Below the pieces are notes generated by a model. The model did no database searches. It had not been told where the DNA came from and saw only the letters and a program-made list of their open reading frames with translations. Below, piece by piece: positions 46,241-57,410 of a stretch of DNA of 64,000 nt. The translations under genes were made by a program, and so were the position numbers. The DNA is from Clytia hemisphaerica (Eukaryota; Cnidaria; Hydrozoa; Leptothecata; Clytiidae), in contig CACVBU010000292.1 of assembly GCA_902728285.1 (NCBI GenBank), positions 1,244,256-1,308,255 of the forward strand. Direction: 5' to 3'. The first letter of the stretch is position 1; each line of letters opens with the position of its first letter.

Positions 46241-46779
46241 TATGATAATGATAATTGAATACTATCCATTGATGACCCACGACACTATCGTAAAGCTAGA
46301 ATCGCTTCGCGTACTCTTCGCTTGAGAAAATGATTGACAGATTGAAGTTTTTCACCCGCGCAGGAGTTCGCGGAGCGTCCTCAGCTCAATCCTCGGACCG
46401 CGCTAAAAATGGTAGACTGAGTCGGTTTGTGTAAACCGCAGGTTACAGGTTGCAGGTTATAGGTCACAGGTTACAGGTCACATGTTACAGGTCACAGGTC
46501 ACAGGTTACAGGTCACAGGTTACAGGTCACAGGTTACAGGTCACAGGTTACGGGTCAACAAAGTGCAGACCGGAAAAAAGATAATAAGATCATAACATAT
46601 ACATAACATAACATCAATACATAAGGCATTAAATTACAAAAAAGTAATATAATATACATGTTATTTAGATATTATAAAATGACAATTGAATAGAATAACA
46701 ACCTAGTGACACTTACTTACAAAAATAATGACAAAATCATAAAATATGATGCCTAACAAGACAAAAGCACGAAAAATAT

Positions 46780-47405
46780 TTATTATACAAAATGTGATGT
46801 GGATGGTGTGAATGGATAAAAAATGGCACCAAACAGAAGCTTGCAAGGTCCCTAAGTAAGAGAGTGGTTTTAGAAGGATGGAACTAATTAATTATTCAGT
46901 TATTATTTTTTTTAATGTCTTAATGACAATTTTTGACAAAAATATTAACAGAATCATGAAATCTTATGCAAGAAAAGACAAAAACACGAAAAATATTTAT
47001 AATACAGAATGTGATGTTGATAGTTTTTTATTATTATTAACATCTCTTTTATCACCAAGAAAATCAATGGTATATAAATAACTAAAACTAAGTATAAAGC
47101 TCTTTCCTTTTATGTACATAGTGTGAATGGATATAAAACGGCACCAATCAGAAGCTTGTTAGGTCCCTAAGGGAGTGGTTTTAGAAGGATGAAACTAATT
47201 AATCATTCAATTGTTATTTTAATGACTTATATAATTACAATTTTTGGCAAAAATATTGACAGAATCACATAATATCATGTCTTACAAGAGAAAAACACCA
47301 AAAATATTTAGCATACTGAATGTGATGATAACAATATGGCTGGATATAAAATTACACCAATCAGAAGCTTGTGAGTTCTCTGAGAAGGTAGTTTTAGAGC
47401 GATGT
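46780..47405. repeat. Three diverged ~230-bp tandem units inside the copy-2 element
   Basis: The phrase 'aaaaatattta..atac..aatgtgatg' then 'gtgaatggatataaaa..gcaccaatcagaagcttg' then 'gtggttttagaaggatg' recurs beginning near 46780, 46990 and 47290. The second unit is interrupted by the 90-bp unit at 47031-47121. Confidence 0.7.
47031..47121. repeat. About 90-bp dispersed unit, copy 2
   Basis: Nearly identical to 43500-43590. It interrupts the second tandem unit between 'gtgatgttgatag' and 'agtgtgaatgg', so its borders are defined to within a few bases. No target duplication could be fixed with certainty. Confidence 0.8.
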
Positions 47406-47726
47406 GTTTTATTATATGTAACCATCATATAACATTACAAACATTACAATATGTAATATACCTGTTATACGTATAATATGGTTTCAAACATTTTCTGGTC
47501 TGCATTATACACGGCGCAAACTGCGAAAGATCGATAAAAGCACATGGTTAAATTTTGATGTTTGAAATGGTTTTATATGGATGAAATTGCTTGTGAATTA
47601 TGTTTTTGATAATTCTTTGTGTTTTCCAAACATTTTCCTCTGCAATGACATTGATTAGAGTCAACCTGTCATCACTGACCTGTGACCTGTAACCTGTAAC
47701 CTGTGACCTGTAACCTGTAACTGTAG

Positions 47727-50700
47727 TCTTAAATGCTGGTAAAGTTATTGAGGCAAGTTTATCAGTATTCACTTGAATATGTGTCATTTTAAATTCAACC
47801 TTCGACTTGAATGTTTGCTTCTGGCTTTTGTTATTCCTTTTTCTCGATTAGGATAAATTCTGGCACTAGAATTTAGTTCAAGGCGCATAAAGATTTTCCT
47901 GCATTCTGAGTGATTTGTGGCTGGAGTGACACTTGTCATCTTTTCTGTAGTTGTGATTGTTGTTGTGCTGCTTCATTAGTCTTTTGAGAGTTTGGGATAA
48001 AGGGCTTCATCGATAAAAGATCCCAGCTACAAAGGATTTTCTCCCAGAATCTTATTTTTTATTACTTAACTATATCTCTGTCTTGCTATGGTTAGGTCAA
48101 GTTAAATTTAGTTTGTGGTTAAGCACTTTTGTTTAGAGATCGATGCGTTTTTATTTCTTTTTTTCGAAGGGCAGTTAGGAACATTAATTGGCAAGTTCCT
48201 GTATGTGACCGTGATCTAAAAAATCATAACACTCATTTAAAAACTGACGCTCGTGTCTTTTCGCACTTTTTTTAGCCTAGACGATGTAGCAAACATAGTA
48301 AATATAAGCACACTATGCTTTTAATTGGCTGAATTTTTTTTGCGTCGGAAAAACTTTTTCAAACTTTCAGCAATGATTGACCAAACTGTTACAATGAAAA
48401 TTATCCAACGCATTTTTTATTTTCTTATCTTCTTAATCTTCAATGACGCACTCAAAGTTAACTGAATTTAAGCACATAAGATATTTTTATAATTATTGAT
48501 ATTCACTGAAACATCGTTTGTTGTACGCTGCGGTGGAGTGTATGACGTAACTCGTGCGGTAACTAACTCGCCTTTTGTTGGAAGATCTTATTGGCTGTTT
48601 TGGCGTTAACACCCTCGAAGCTAGCGGGTGCCCCTGTCTTTCCGCAACTCTTTCCACCATTTTAGATAGCCATAACAATAGATCCAAAAGGGCGCCGTTA
48701 TCTTGGAAGATAATTTGTTTTGGTCTTCAGCTTTGGGAAGTAGCAATGTTTTTGGTTGTTTTTGATGGAAAATAGTTAGAAACCTAAGTTTACAAGTGTT
48801 ATTTAGTTTTTGCTGGCTCATAGAATGGCAGGATCCTGGATGGTTTCCCTAACTGAAGGGTTCTAAATGTATAGACGAATAGATCAAATTTGCCCAGTTG
48901 AAATTCATTATTGTTATCAATTAACCGGTCAATGAGCTATGAAACGATTGTCAAGTTTTGGGATTTGATATGATGGGACAAGTTCTTTGAGAGAAGATGT
49001 TAGATTTTAATGAATGTTTTAATTTTGACATGTGGTATAATTGAATATTTTGCATCTGCTTTCTCAAAGTTGAAATGGCAAATTATTGTTGTTACTTGAA
49101 GAATAAGGTAGTGTTTTGCTTTTCTTCTTTTCTTTAAACAGTTTCTAATTAAATGCTTGTTATAGTGGATTTTTGACTGGATTCATGTGTCATTTTGATG
49201 TGTTTTGATTTTGAGATGTTGTCATAAGTCTTTTGCAATTTTTCAAAATCACCCTTTACCAAGTATGGCGAGATTTCAAATTCTGTGTTATCCTGCAGGT
49301 CGACTTAAAAATTATTATATTGTTGTCAAATTTTTTGCAATTTTTTCAAAATCAACCTTTACAGTACCAAGCATGGCAAGATTTCAACAAACTCTGTGCA
49401 GCTCAGTGTTGTCCTGCAGGTTGACTTGAAGTTTTTATGTCCCTCAGAGTACCTTCAAATAAGTTTGTTAGCTAATTAATGAATATTTAAGCTTAAAAAG
49501 GATGAAAAAGGGGTTTTTAGGAGAAATAGAGATTAATGTGAAAGAAATTTAAATTTGGCAAGAATTAATTTTGGCGAATGGCCCATAAATCTAAATTTGA
49601 AGGGAGGAAATTTAAGCAAATTTTTGAGGCAATTCGCCAAATTCACCAAAATTTCTTTCAGCCAAAATTTCTTCTCTTAATAAGGTATAACACAACTCAC
49701 GGTATAACTCAAACATACCCTGAACAATTTTGGGTCATGTTTGATTCAAAATTGCATAAAATGGATGTCGCAGCCAAACTCAAGCCACAAAATTTAAGAT
49801 TTTTGCCTCCAAAAAGCTGGCACAAACATGCGCTGGTATGCGCATGGGACTTTTTAGTTCAAAATTGCCAAGTGTTTCGAAAAAGTTCAGTCCATATCGT
49901 GGGTGAATATATGATTATGGCTATTATAAAATAAAATAGACCTCTTATAAGGCCAGTGTCAGGAGAGCAATCCAAACTCAAACTTGCCACAAAAAAACAT
50001 TAATTAGACGTTTGGGGAGCGGGGAGGGGGCATGGTGTAGATGTGGACATTTTTATTTTAGACCAGGTCGATCTGGGGGGTCTGCATCCCCCAAGAGGTG
50101 AAAAATATTTGATGGTGGTTTAGGGTTGCTAAGATGCTATATTTTCAGGAATGAGACGGTAAATAGGCTGTTAAGGGGGCTAACTAAAATGGTAAGCTAG
50201 GTAAGTGGGGGTGTTTTTAGCCAAAATACCAATTTGTAAGGGATTTTGCTTGAGACTTGAAACACCATGGTAACTTAGAAGTGCGATTCTGCACTATCTA
50301 AAATTCTTTATTGCTTGAAACTTTCCAAATATGTCACAAATAGGTAAAATAAAATTTTGAAAAAAGAAAAATTCAAAAATATTTACCAGGGGGTTCTGTA
50401 CCAAAGAAAACAGGGGGTAAAACACGAAAAAAAACCCAAAATCGTCTTTTTTCAGCAGAAAAGTGGTCCTAGGCAAACGAAAAACTGTTTATGATACTAC
50501 AAAGGTTATGTGGTGATAGATCCTGATTGCTCTCATCATAATATCAGGATGAACTATCCCCTGGAGGCTTAATTTTTAATTTTCAGGGGGTAAAAATTGC
50601 AAAAATACTCATTTTTTGACCAAAATTCAAATTTTTGAGCTAATGTCTCGCGATTAACCCCTCAAACAGTCTACAACTATTAAAATTCCCAATAAAAAGC

Positions 50701-51149
50701 CTTTAAACTAATAAATTTATCTGTTTCTAAGTTAGAAAATTTCAAAATACCTCAAAATCCGGGGTAAAATGTCCAAAAATGTTAAATCTTTACAAAAAAA
50801 TCACTTTTTTTCAAAATTAAAGACTACCAAGGAGACTTTAATGGCAGCGCGGTTCACACAAATCAGAATTACACCAATTAGGCTCAAATTTGGTTATAGT
50901 CAGTTTAATCGAAAGAAAAATATGACACCTTTATAGATTTAGAAACCTTTTGTGACCAATTTATATCTAACTATCAGCAATAATCAGCCTTATCTCATTA
51001 CACAATGTGTTACGTTGGATTTTCAATCCAATCTAGAGAGTGTTTTCAGTTATTCAAAACGTTTGTAATGTAAATTTTGTAACATTTTTGTTAAAAGAAT
51101 CTCTGAAAAGTGCCATGTTTAAGTGCGTGGGTTGCGTGAGTGTTATTTC
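47727..51149. other. Repeat-poor desert, no gene recognised
   Basis: No convincing ORF. The only structure seen is the two-copy tandem repeat at 49217-49430. Some G-runs at 50015-50090 and 50390-50410 resemble decayed poly-C elements. Any upstream exon of the pseudogene starting at 51150 was not found. Confidence 0.4.
49217..49430. repeat. Two tandem ~110-bp units
   Basis: 'TTGTCATAAGTCTTTTGCAA' ... 'ccctttaccaagtatggcgagatttca' ... 'gttatcctgcaggtcgactt' is repeated as 'ttgtcaaattttttgcaa' ... 'acagtaccaagcatggcaagatttca' ... 'gttgtcctgcaggttgactt'. Non-coding. Confidence 0.75.
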
Positions 51150-51489
51150 AGAAAGCTCCGAAAGTGCCCGATTGTTTGTACGACATCAATTCTGACCCTG
51201 GGAGCTTTGACGGCATGATACCTCCGAATTGGAACGAATTCTTACAAAGATACGAGCGCTACCATCAAGATGTTCGAGATGGAAAAGTCGGCAAAACAGC
51301 CCAGTTTTGGATGATATACCTGAACATCATGAGAATTCAGCACATGATTCACACAGCCGTCCAAACAAACAACTTCGAGATGAGATTGCAAGCGTGGGAT
51401 GAGATGTTGCCTTTCTATTTTGCATTTAGCAATATACGGCCAAATAATGAAGGAGGTTGATCTGCGATACCCTGGCTTGACAGAAACCT

Positions 51490-52474
51490 CGGTAAGTGTA
51501 AACCGCAGGTTACAGGTTGCAGGTTACAGGTCACAGGTTACAGGTTACAGGTCACAGGTCAGTGTTGGTCAACTTCAATTACTGTAAAACACAAAGAAAA
51601 TGTTTGAAAAACAGTTGTTAATGTCAAAAATATAATTCCAAAGGTATTTTATTGATCTAGAACTATTTTAAAGCTAAAAATCTACCCACGTGCTAACCAT
51701 GTGATTTCACGTTTTATACCGTGTATAACACGGACCTGTAATACTTGTATTATATATTACATCTATATCACACATGTAAAAAAATTATCTTTTCAATGTT
51801 ATACGCATGTTACGTATGTTATATACAAAGAATAAAGAAATATTCGAATATTGATCTCACCTTTGCTTTAAACAGCCCCCTAACAGGAAAATAGCTATTT
51901 CACAATCACTATGTCATATCTCATTTTATCTCATGCATCACCTTGGGTATGATAACAAGAATTGATGAAAATAGCGTCAATGAGATTATATTTTATAAAT
52001 GTTTCAATATTTTTATCCCCTGCTTTGTATTTTGATAAAATGACGTCACCTTCTTCATCCCTCTAAAACAGCTCTCTTGGAGTATTTATTTTTTTCAAAA
52101 CCTGTCAATCTATATCCACTTGCAGCGTCAGCATCCTATTATGCATGAAGAATATTTTATTGTTACTTGGCGTACAAAACCTCATACTTTGAGATAACAT
52201 CATTATTTACATAATTTAAGTGTCATTTGTTATCAATATTTGGGGTTGATGATTTGTCGTTTAAGTCTTCTAAATAACATTATTAACATATTTTGATATT
52301 ACATTTCCATTACATATAATATTTTCAGGAACTTATGTTATGAGTTGTATGTTATGAATTGTATGTTATGAGTGCGTTACAGTTTTCCGGTCTGTGTTTT
52401 GTTAACCTGTAACCTGTGACCTGTAACCTGTGATCTGTAACCTGCAACCTGTAACCTGCGGTTTACACTTACCG
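51490..52474. mobile_element. GGTTACA/GGTCACA inverted-repeat element, copy 1, with splice-donor tips and 9-bp target duplication
   Basis: The ends CGGTAAGTGTAAACCGCAGG and CCTGCGGTTTACACTTACCG are perfect inverted copies. They continue into about 50 bp of alternating GGTTACA/GGTCACA heptamers on each side. CAGAAACCT flanks the element at 51481-51489 and 52475-52483. The interior is AT-rich with 'tgttatga' repeats and no ORF. The tip supplies CG|GTAAGT, a consensus 5' splice site, and the right-hand duplication supplies CAG. The insertion point is inside coding sequence of the pseudogene above. Confidence 0.88.
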
Positions 52475-52508
52475 CAGAAACCTTCAAAATGTCTGGAATG
52501 GGCTCTTC

Positions 52509-52754
52509 CTGAAAAAATCCGCTCATGGGGGTGGAGGATGAATTGTCCAGGGGTATTGAAAAAATGCCAATAAATTGCAATGTCAAGGGGGTAAATTCCA
52601 ATGTCCAGGGGTAATTTTTTGTGTCCATGGGGTTGATTTGATGTTTGTCCAGGGGTATAACCCGTGTCCAGGGGGTCAAAAATCAAAATGTCCAGGTGTA
52701 AATCATGAAAAAAATAATATATCCTCCACCCCCCATGAACGGATTTTTTCTCAG
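52509..52754. mobile_element. Poly-G/C inverted-repeat element in the same pseudogene
   Basis: CTGAAAAAATCCGCTCATGG at the left is mirrored by the right end, AACGGATTTTTTCTCAG, with GGGGGTGGAGGAT against ATCCTCCACCCCCC inside. The interior holds six or seven copies of a 'TGTCCAGGGGGTAAATT' phrase. It sits immediately before the QRGEQSINRDAKT segment of the host pseudogene. No certain target duplication. Confidence 0.75.
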
Positions 52755-54803
52755 CGTGGAGAACAGTCGATCAACCGCGATGCTAAAACCTCAGGTAAAT
52801 AATTACATTAATAGGGAATTAGGTTCAATATGAAATCTTTCCCAATCAAAATCAATATGTATTTACCTTGAGTTTGATCACTGGAGATAAATCAAATAGA
52901 AGGGTTACTACAGAAAAATTCTTTCGTCATTTTCAGGTGGAATCAAGTTTTTAAAGGACGCGGTTCTAAAATGGTGTTTGAATCGAGCTGACATAGCTAA
53001 AACAACCTCTGAATTAAAAAAGATGGCTGGCACTTTAAGACTATGTGATAAATACAAGCCTATGAGACCGTCCGAGATTCTTGCCAGTGAAAAGCATGTG
53101 ACGAAAATTATTCAGGTGTTGAAAGGGAAATACATCAATCCTTTTGATTTGGGTCGGGATGAGTTATACAACTTTTCTTCTCTGGAGAAATGGTTGAGGA
53201 ATCGTTTGCAAGCAAGATTTTGAAAATAGTAAAATAGACGGGAAGGGGATGCGAGACAAATTTGAGCAGTCAAGTGTCAAAGGAAATTCAAAGAACGACA
53301 GATTGAGCCGAGTTCCTATCTACACATTCAAGACATATACATCAGTCATTAAACGTCAATATTTTGCAAATACAATAGAAGTAAATCGGGATATCATTGG
53401 TACCCTTCTTTCGTTTTCAATTAGAAATGAACGCGCAATTGATATTCCGTCAGCTCTTGTCTACCCATTGGCTCCTCTCAGTTTTGCACATGGAAATGGA
53501 AAAACCGTGAAACACCAAAAAGCAAGCTAATGAAACTACTGGTTGCAGATACGACAAAGAAAGATCCTAGATCAGATGTTTCAATGAAGTCTATCAAGAA
53601 GAAAGATAAGTCCTTTGTCATTGACCTGATTGCTGCTATTCGGACTATGACGAAATTCATCGGAGACCTGCCAAAAGGGTACAACCGTATTGATATTGCT
53701 GCTGACACATACAGATCCAATTCGATCAAAGGTGCTGAACGTAATGAGCGTGGTAAAGATCAAAAAGTTATGATCGCATCCAAGGAATCGATATTTCCCT
53801 ATGACTTCGGAGATTTCATGAGGAATGGTGAAAACAAAACAAAATTGGTTGAGCTGATGTCAGAAGTAACAAGAAGCAATTATCAGAGAGTATTGCAGAC
53901 CACAAATTGTTCGAAGGTCTATATTTCTCAAGAAGGTGTTACGTATTGTCTTAGTCAAACGGGTGTCACTATTTCAGAGGATTTGTCATCTGATCAAGAG
54001 GAAGCTGACACAAAGGTCATCCCTCACTGCAGTTATGTCCTGAAAGAAAATCCCGAAGCGAAAGTAATCTTAAGATCTCCATCTGCAGACACCGACATCT
54101 TTGTTCTTGCAGCATGTCTTCTAAATCCAACCAAAATCTTTCTTGACAACGGCAAAGGGAAGACACGGAAAGGGTTTTGGACATGCAACCTTGGCAAAGA
54201 TGCTGTCAAGTACAAAACATCTTTGAGTGGTTTCCACGCCTTTACCGGAAACGATTACATATCATCATCAGTCTTTAAAGAAGGAAAATCAACCTGCTTC
54301 AATAAAATGAAGAAGAATAGAAATTTCGTGGAAGCTTTTCGCCGCTTGGGAGAGTCATGGGATTTGGAAGAAGAAACTCAAAATTATTTGGAACGATTCG
54401 TCTGCGCCCTTTATGGTTATGCTAAAGAAACATCAGTCAACGTAGTGAGAGCAAAAATGTTTGAAAAGAAGTACACCAAAAGCGGATAAATTATCGATAT
54501 GGCCATGCTTCCTCCGTGTCCGTCAGTTTTGATTCCCCACTCAAAGAAGGCAAACTACGTTAGCAAACTTTGGAAATCATCATTAATAAGTTGGTTAACA
54601 AGGAGATGTTACAGAAAGTGGCTGGTCGAACGACGGATCTACAATTTGGGTTGATGAGGTCTTTCCCCTTGAAGTTGAGGAGATACTTTGTGATGCGACC
54701 TACAACAGCGAAGAAGCTGAAGTTGGAGAAGATGAAATTTCCGACGACGAATCGGATGAGGACGAAGATGAAGAGATCAGCTGAGGAAGACGACGAGAAC
54801 TAA

Positions 54804-55823
54804 ATAATATGAAGATCTAAGATTGGTTGTTGTTTAATTCGACATCGTTATGATTGGTTTATTATGGATAATTCTAAAGCTATTGATATTATGATAGACT
54901 TTTCATAGAAGGTGTTACTTTTAGCCGATATGAAAGTCTTATGGACTACCAGTTTTTGTCGAAAAGAAGGTGTTATTGCAATTTTCGCCCTAAAATCAAG
55001 AAAAATGGTTATGACTTCTGATTTTGTTTTTTTTGTCCAAAAATTGAATTTAATTTTTAAAAATGGTGATATTTTGTAAAAATTTAATTTAATTATTTGT
55101 GGTATTCAACTTTTCACCAGAAATGTCAAATTTAGAGAAGTTCATTTCATGCCAAATGTTGCTTTTCCATGTCTCTTTTTGATTGCTTCACTGTTGAAAA
55201 GCAAAGCAAGTGGTCTGGCGACGAGAAAGGTTTATTTCTCAGGTTTTTCTTTCTTTGGTGGTCCGCACATCCCTTGAATTTTTATAAAAAGGGGGTTTTT
55301 TCTGCTGCATGTATGTTAAGGAGATAATTAATCATGGGAATCTTTCATTGTTGTTACTTATTTTTATTATGAATGTAATGCGTGCTGGAGCCGAAGGTAA
55401 AGATGGCCTTAAGGATCGAATTATCTCATTGTTTTGCAATTTGCAATGAATTTTTGGATTACCTACAAGCTAGAAATTGAAAATTGATCCTTTTCCGGAT
55501 GCAAAATCATGCTTACCAAAAAATTGTGATGTACTTTCTATCCCTAATTTTGATGCCTGTGGCCTACAAAACAGAGATGAAGGTTGAACATCTTGAGTTT
55601 TTTATCTTAAAGGTTTTATGGCAACGTCGTCAATTTAGGAAGGGGGGTCATGGGTTCATAAACAAAACATTTTCTGTGACAAGTTTGAGTTTGAATGGCT
55701 CCCATTATTTATAAAAGGCAATCACAAATCTTCAATTAGGAAAAAGACTCTTGAAATGAATTTACATACAAGGGCATGAACAAAAGTAAAAATGAATAAA
55801 TTTATTCAGATCCTGGTACATTA
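54804..55823. other. No gene recognised
   Basis: AT-rich sequence, no convincing ORF or paired repeat. Confidence 0.4.
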
Positions 55824-56261
55824 TACTTTAGGCGTACAAACTTTTGCGAGCAGAAACTTTTGCTATTTTTGTATTTTGGTCTTTTACGCGAAAGTAAATG
55901 TCCTTGAAAATTCTTAACAGGGCAATTCGCAAAAGTTATAATGCTCACGAAAAATTCTCAAAAAAATTGGAAATCTACAAAACCTTGAAATTGTAATAAA
56001 TATTAAATATTCGGCATATTATTATCCTTTAGTGCCTTTTTAAAGTTGCAGAGCAACCGTCTTTAGCAAATTTTAAAGGAATATTTTTCACTTTCAAGTT
56101 AATTTTTATTCGAAAATTCTAATTTTTATCCAACGATTCGCAAAAGTTTATGTTTGCGAAATATATTTTTTCCTCTAATTCGTGAAACTAAATATCTCAA
56201 ATTTCGTGATTTTTCGACCTCGCAAAAGTTTCTGCTCGCAAAAGTTTGTACGCCTAAAGTA
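55824..56261. mobile_element. 438-bp TA-flanked MITE with repeated AACTTTTGCGA motif
   Basis: TACTTTAGGCGTACAAACTT and its inverted copy ending CGCCTAAAGTA bound the element, with TA at both edges. The inverted ends extend at least 40 bp (…GCGAGCAGAAACTTTTGC). Within them and at about five interior places the words AACTTTTGCGA or TTCGCAAAAGTT recur. Related in tip and motif to 6270-6488. Confidence 0.8.
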
Positions 56262-57410
56262 AACTATGAAAGTCTGGCGTGCATGTTCAGCATGCCAATG
56301 ATGCAGGCGCTGTGTTTGCCTAAACTTGTGCTGCACTTGACTTTGGACAAGTGCCGCACCCAAGATCTGGGGCTACTGTGTCATGAATATAAGCAAGGGT
56401 TTTTGCAAGAAAATTTCCCTAGTTTTCTAATTGGAAAAAGAGTGTGCCTAATTTTCCCATTCTTGGAAAAACATTTCCCTGATTTGTGATTTTTGGAAGA
56501 AAGTTTACCTTAGTTGCCAATTTTTTGAAAAGATTTCTGATTCCACTTAAAAGTAATAATAATCTACAATATATATGTAAGCCCTCCTTCAAACTATCCC
56601 CCCTTCCTTGCTATTCCCCTCCCTTTTTCATGAAAATTTCTGACCGCCCCCCTTTTCGGAACTTTTCGGAAGGTGTTAAGGGGATGCTTTGGAAATGTAC
56701 AGGTAGACAACATTTGCATTTCTGCCTTTATTCAATTGGAAAGAATTTCATCATAATGTTATGACATTGAAACATAGCTGGTTTGGTTTGAAACAGCATT
56801 TTTTTCAATACACTTGGTTTTCATAGGATTTTTTTCAGATTTTCACCAGATGGGAGGTGAGAGCTACCGGGTGATATCTTTCATGTTGAGCTTGATTTCT
56901 TCCTTTGCGGATAAAGGATGAGGGATCTTTTTAGGGTTCCAGGTGGATTTATCCGGTATCCAAGCATTTTCCCCAAGAAAAGGTCTGGATATAGCAGGAG
57001 ATCTGTTTTAGGACAAGAAAGATTTTTTTTAGTTAATTGGAAACAATCTTACTATTATCAGCCCTCAATAGATTTTTTTGGATGAATTGAAATGTTATTT
57101 TGCAAATAAATTAGAAAAAAAAGCTCTCTAATTTTCAACTTTTTCTTCCGGTTTTGTCATTTGTTTATAGATGTGTGTAGATTTGTTCAAGAATTGTGTT
57201 GGACATTTTTAATAATTTATACACTTTTTGATTCAGTCCTCTTAAAATATTCATCATGTGATTTGTTAAGGTTATTCATATCTTGAATCATAGAATGGGT
57301 TTAAGTAACATATTAATCAGAAAATTTGACATTTTTCTGTCTGTCTAGTTTTCAAGTAGGTCAAAATCACAGTTTGAATTTGAAGATTAAAGAAATAACA
57401 TGCAGTCAAG
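56262..57410. other. Upstream region of the LRR gene, no separate gene
   Basis: A 111-codon ORF (56154-56489) overlaps the MITE and is not convincing. No TATA box was singled out. C-rich words at 56582-56655 resemble poly-C element debris. Confidence 0.4.

Larger units (their letters stand above)
46423..47726. mobile_element. GGTTACA/GGTCACA inverted-repeat element, copy 2 (degraded)
   Basis: The left end CGGTTTGTGTAAACCGCAGG opens a run of about 15 GGTTACA/GGTCACA heptamers (to about 46556). The right end is the inverted run TGACCTGTGACCTGTAACC near 47678-47726, lacking the outermost 20 bp. The sub-terminal 'gcagaccggaaaa...cataacatacataacat' stretch matches, inverted, the right sub-terminus of the copy at 51490-52474. 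The middle holds about three tandem 230-bp units. Confidence 0.75.
51150..54803 (+). pseudogene. Decayed member of a multi-copy animal gene family with a PIN/XPG-like nuclease region
   Basis: Ordered pieces: KAPKVPDCLYDINSDPGSFD...GKTAQFWMIYLNIM (51150-51460); DLRYPGLTETS (frame change, about 51455-51489); QRGEQSINRDAKTSG (52750-52793); GIKFLKDAVLKWCLNRADIA to DELYNFSS (52937-53180); GEMVEESFASKILK and then KGMRDKFE (frame changes near 53185 and 53238); the block to 53500; LMKLLVADTTKK onward (53530-54489). The last block includes SSDQEEADTKVIPHC, SADTDIFVLAACLL and GFHAFTGNDYISSSVFKEGK, whose D/E-rich order resembles PIN/XPG-like nuclease folds. Further fragments, VFPLEVEEILCDATYN and an acidic tail, lie in shifted frames to about 54790. 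At least four frame changes and a nonsense codon (54487) indicate decay. I recognise the family as widespread, multi-copy and uncharacterised in invertebrates; it may be transposon-derived (inference). Confidence 0.8.

Noticed and set aside
46440..46556. Heptamer array GGTTACAGGTCACA resembling a telomere repeat or CRISPR array
   Set aside because: The units are 7 bp without unique spacers, lie at both ends of an inverted-repeat element and are not TTAGGG-like, so they are transposon termini.
52377..52686. Minus-strand ORFs of 94-100 codons with 'GYRSQVTG' repeats
   Set aside because: Translations of the heptamer array and the adjacent poly-G element.
56154..56489. Plus-strand ORF of 111 codons
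   Set aside because: Starts inside a MITE and has no recognisable motif.
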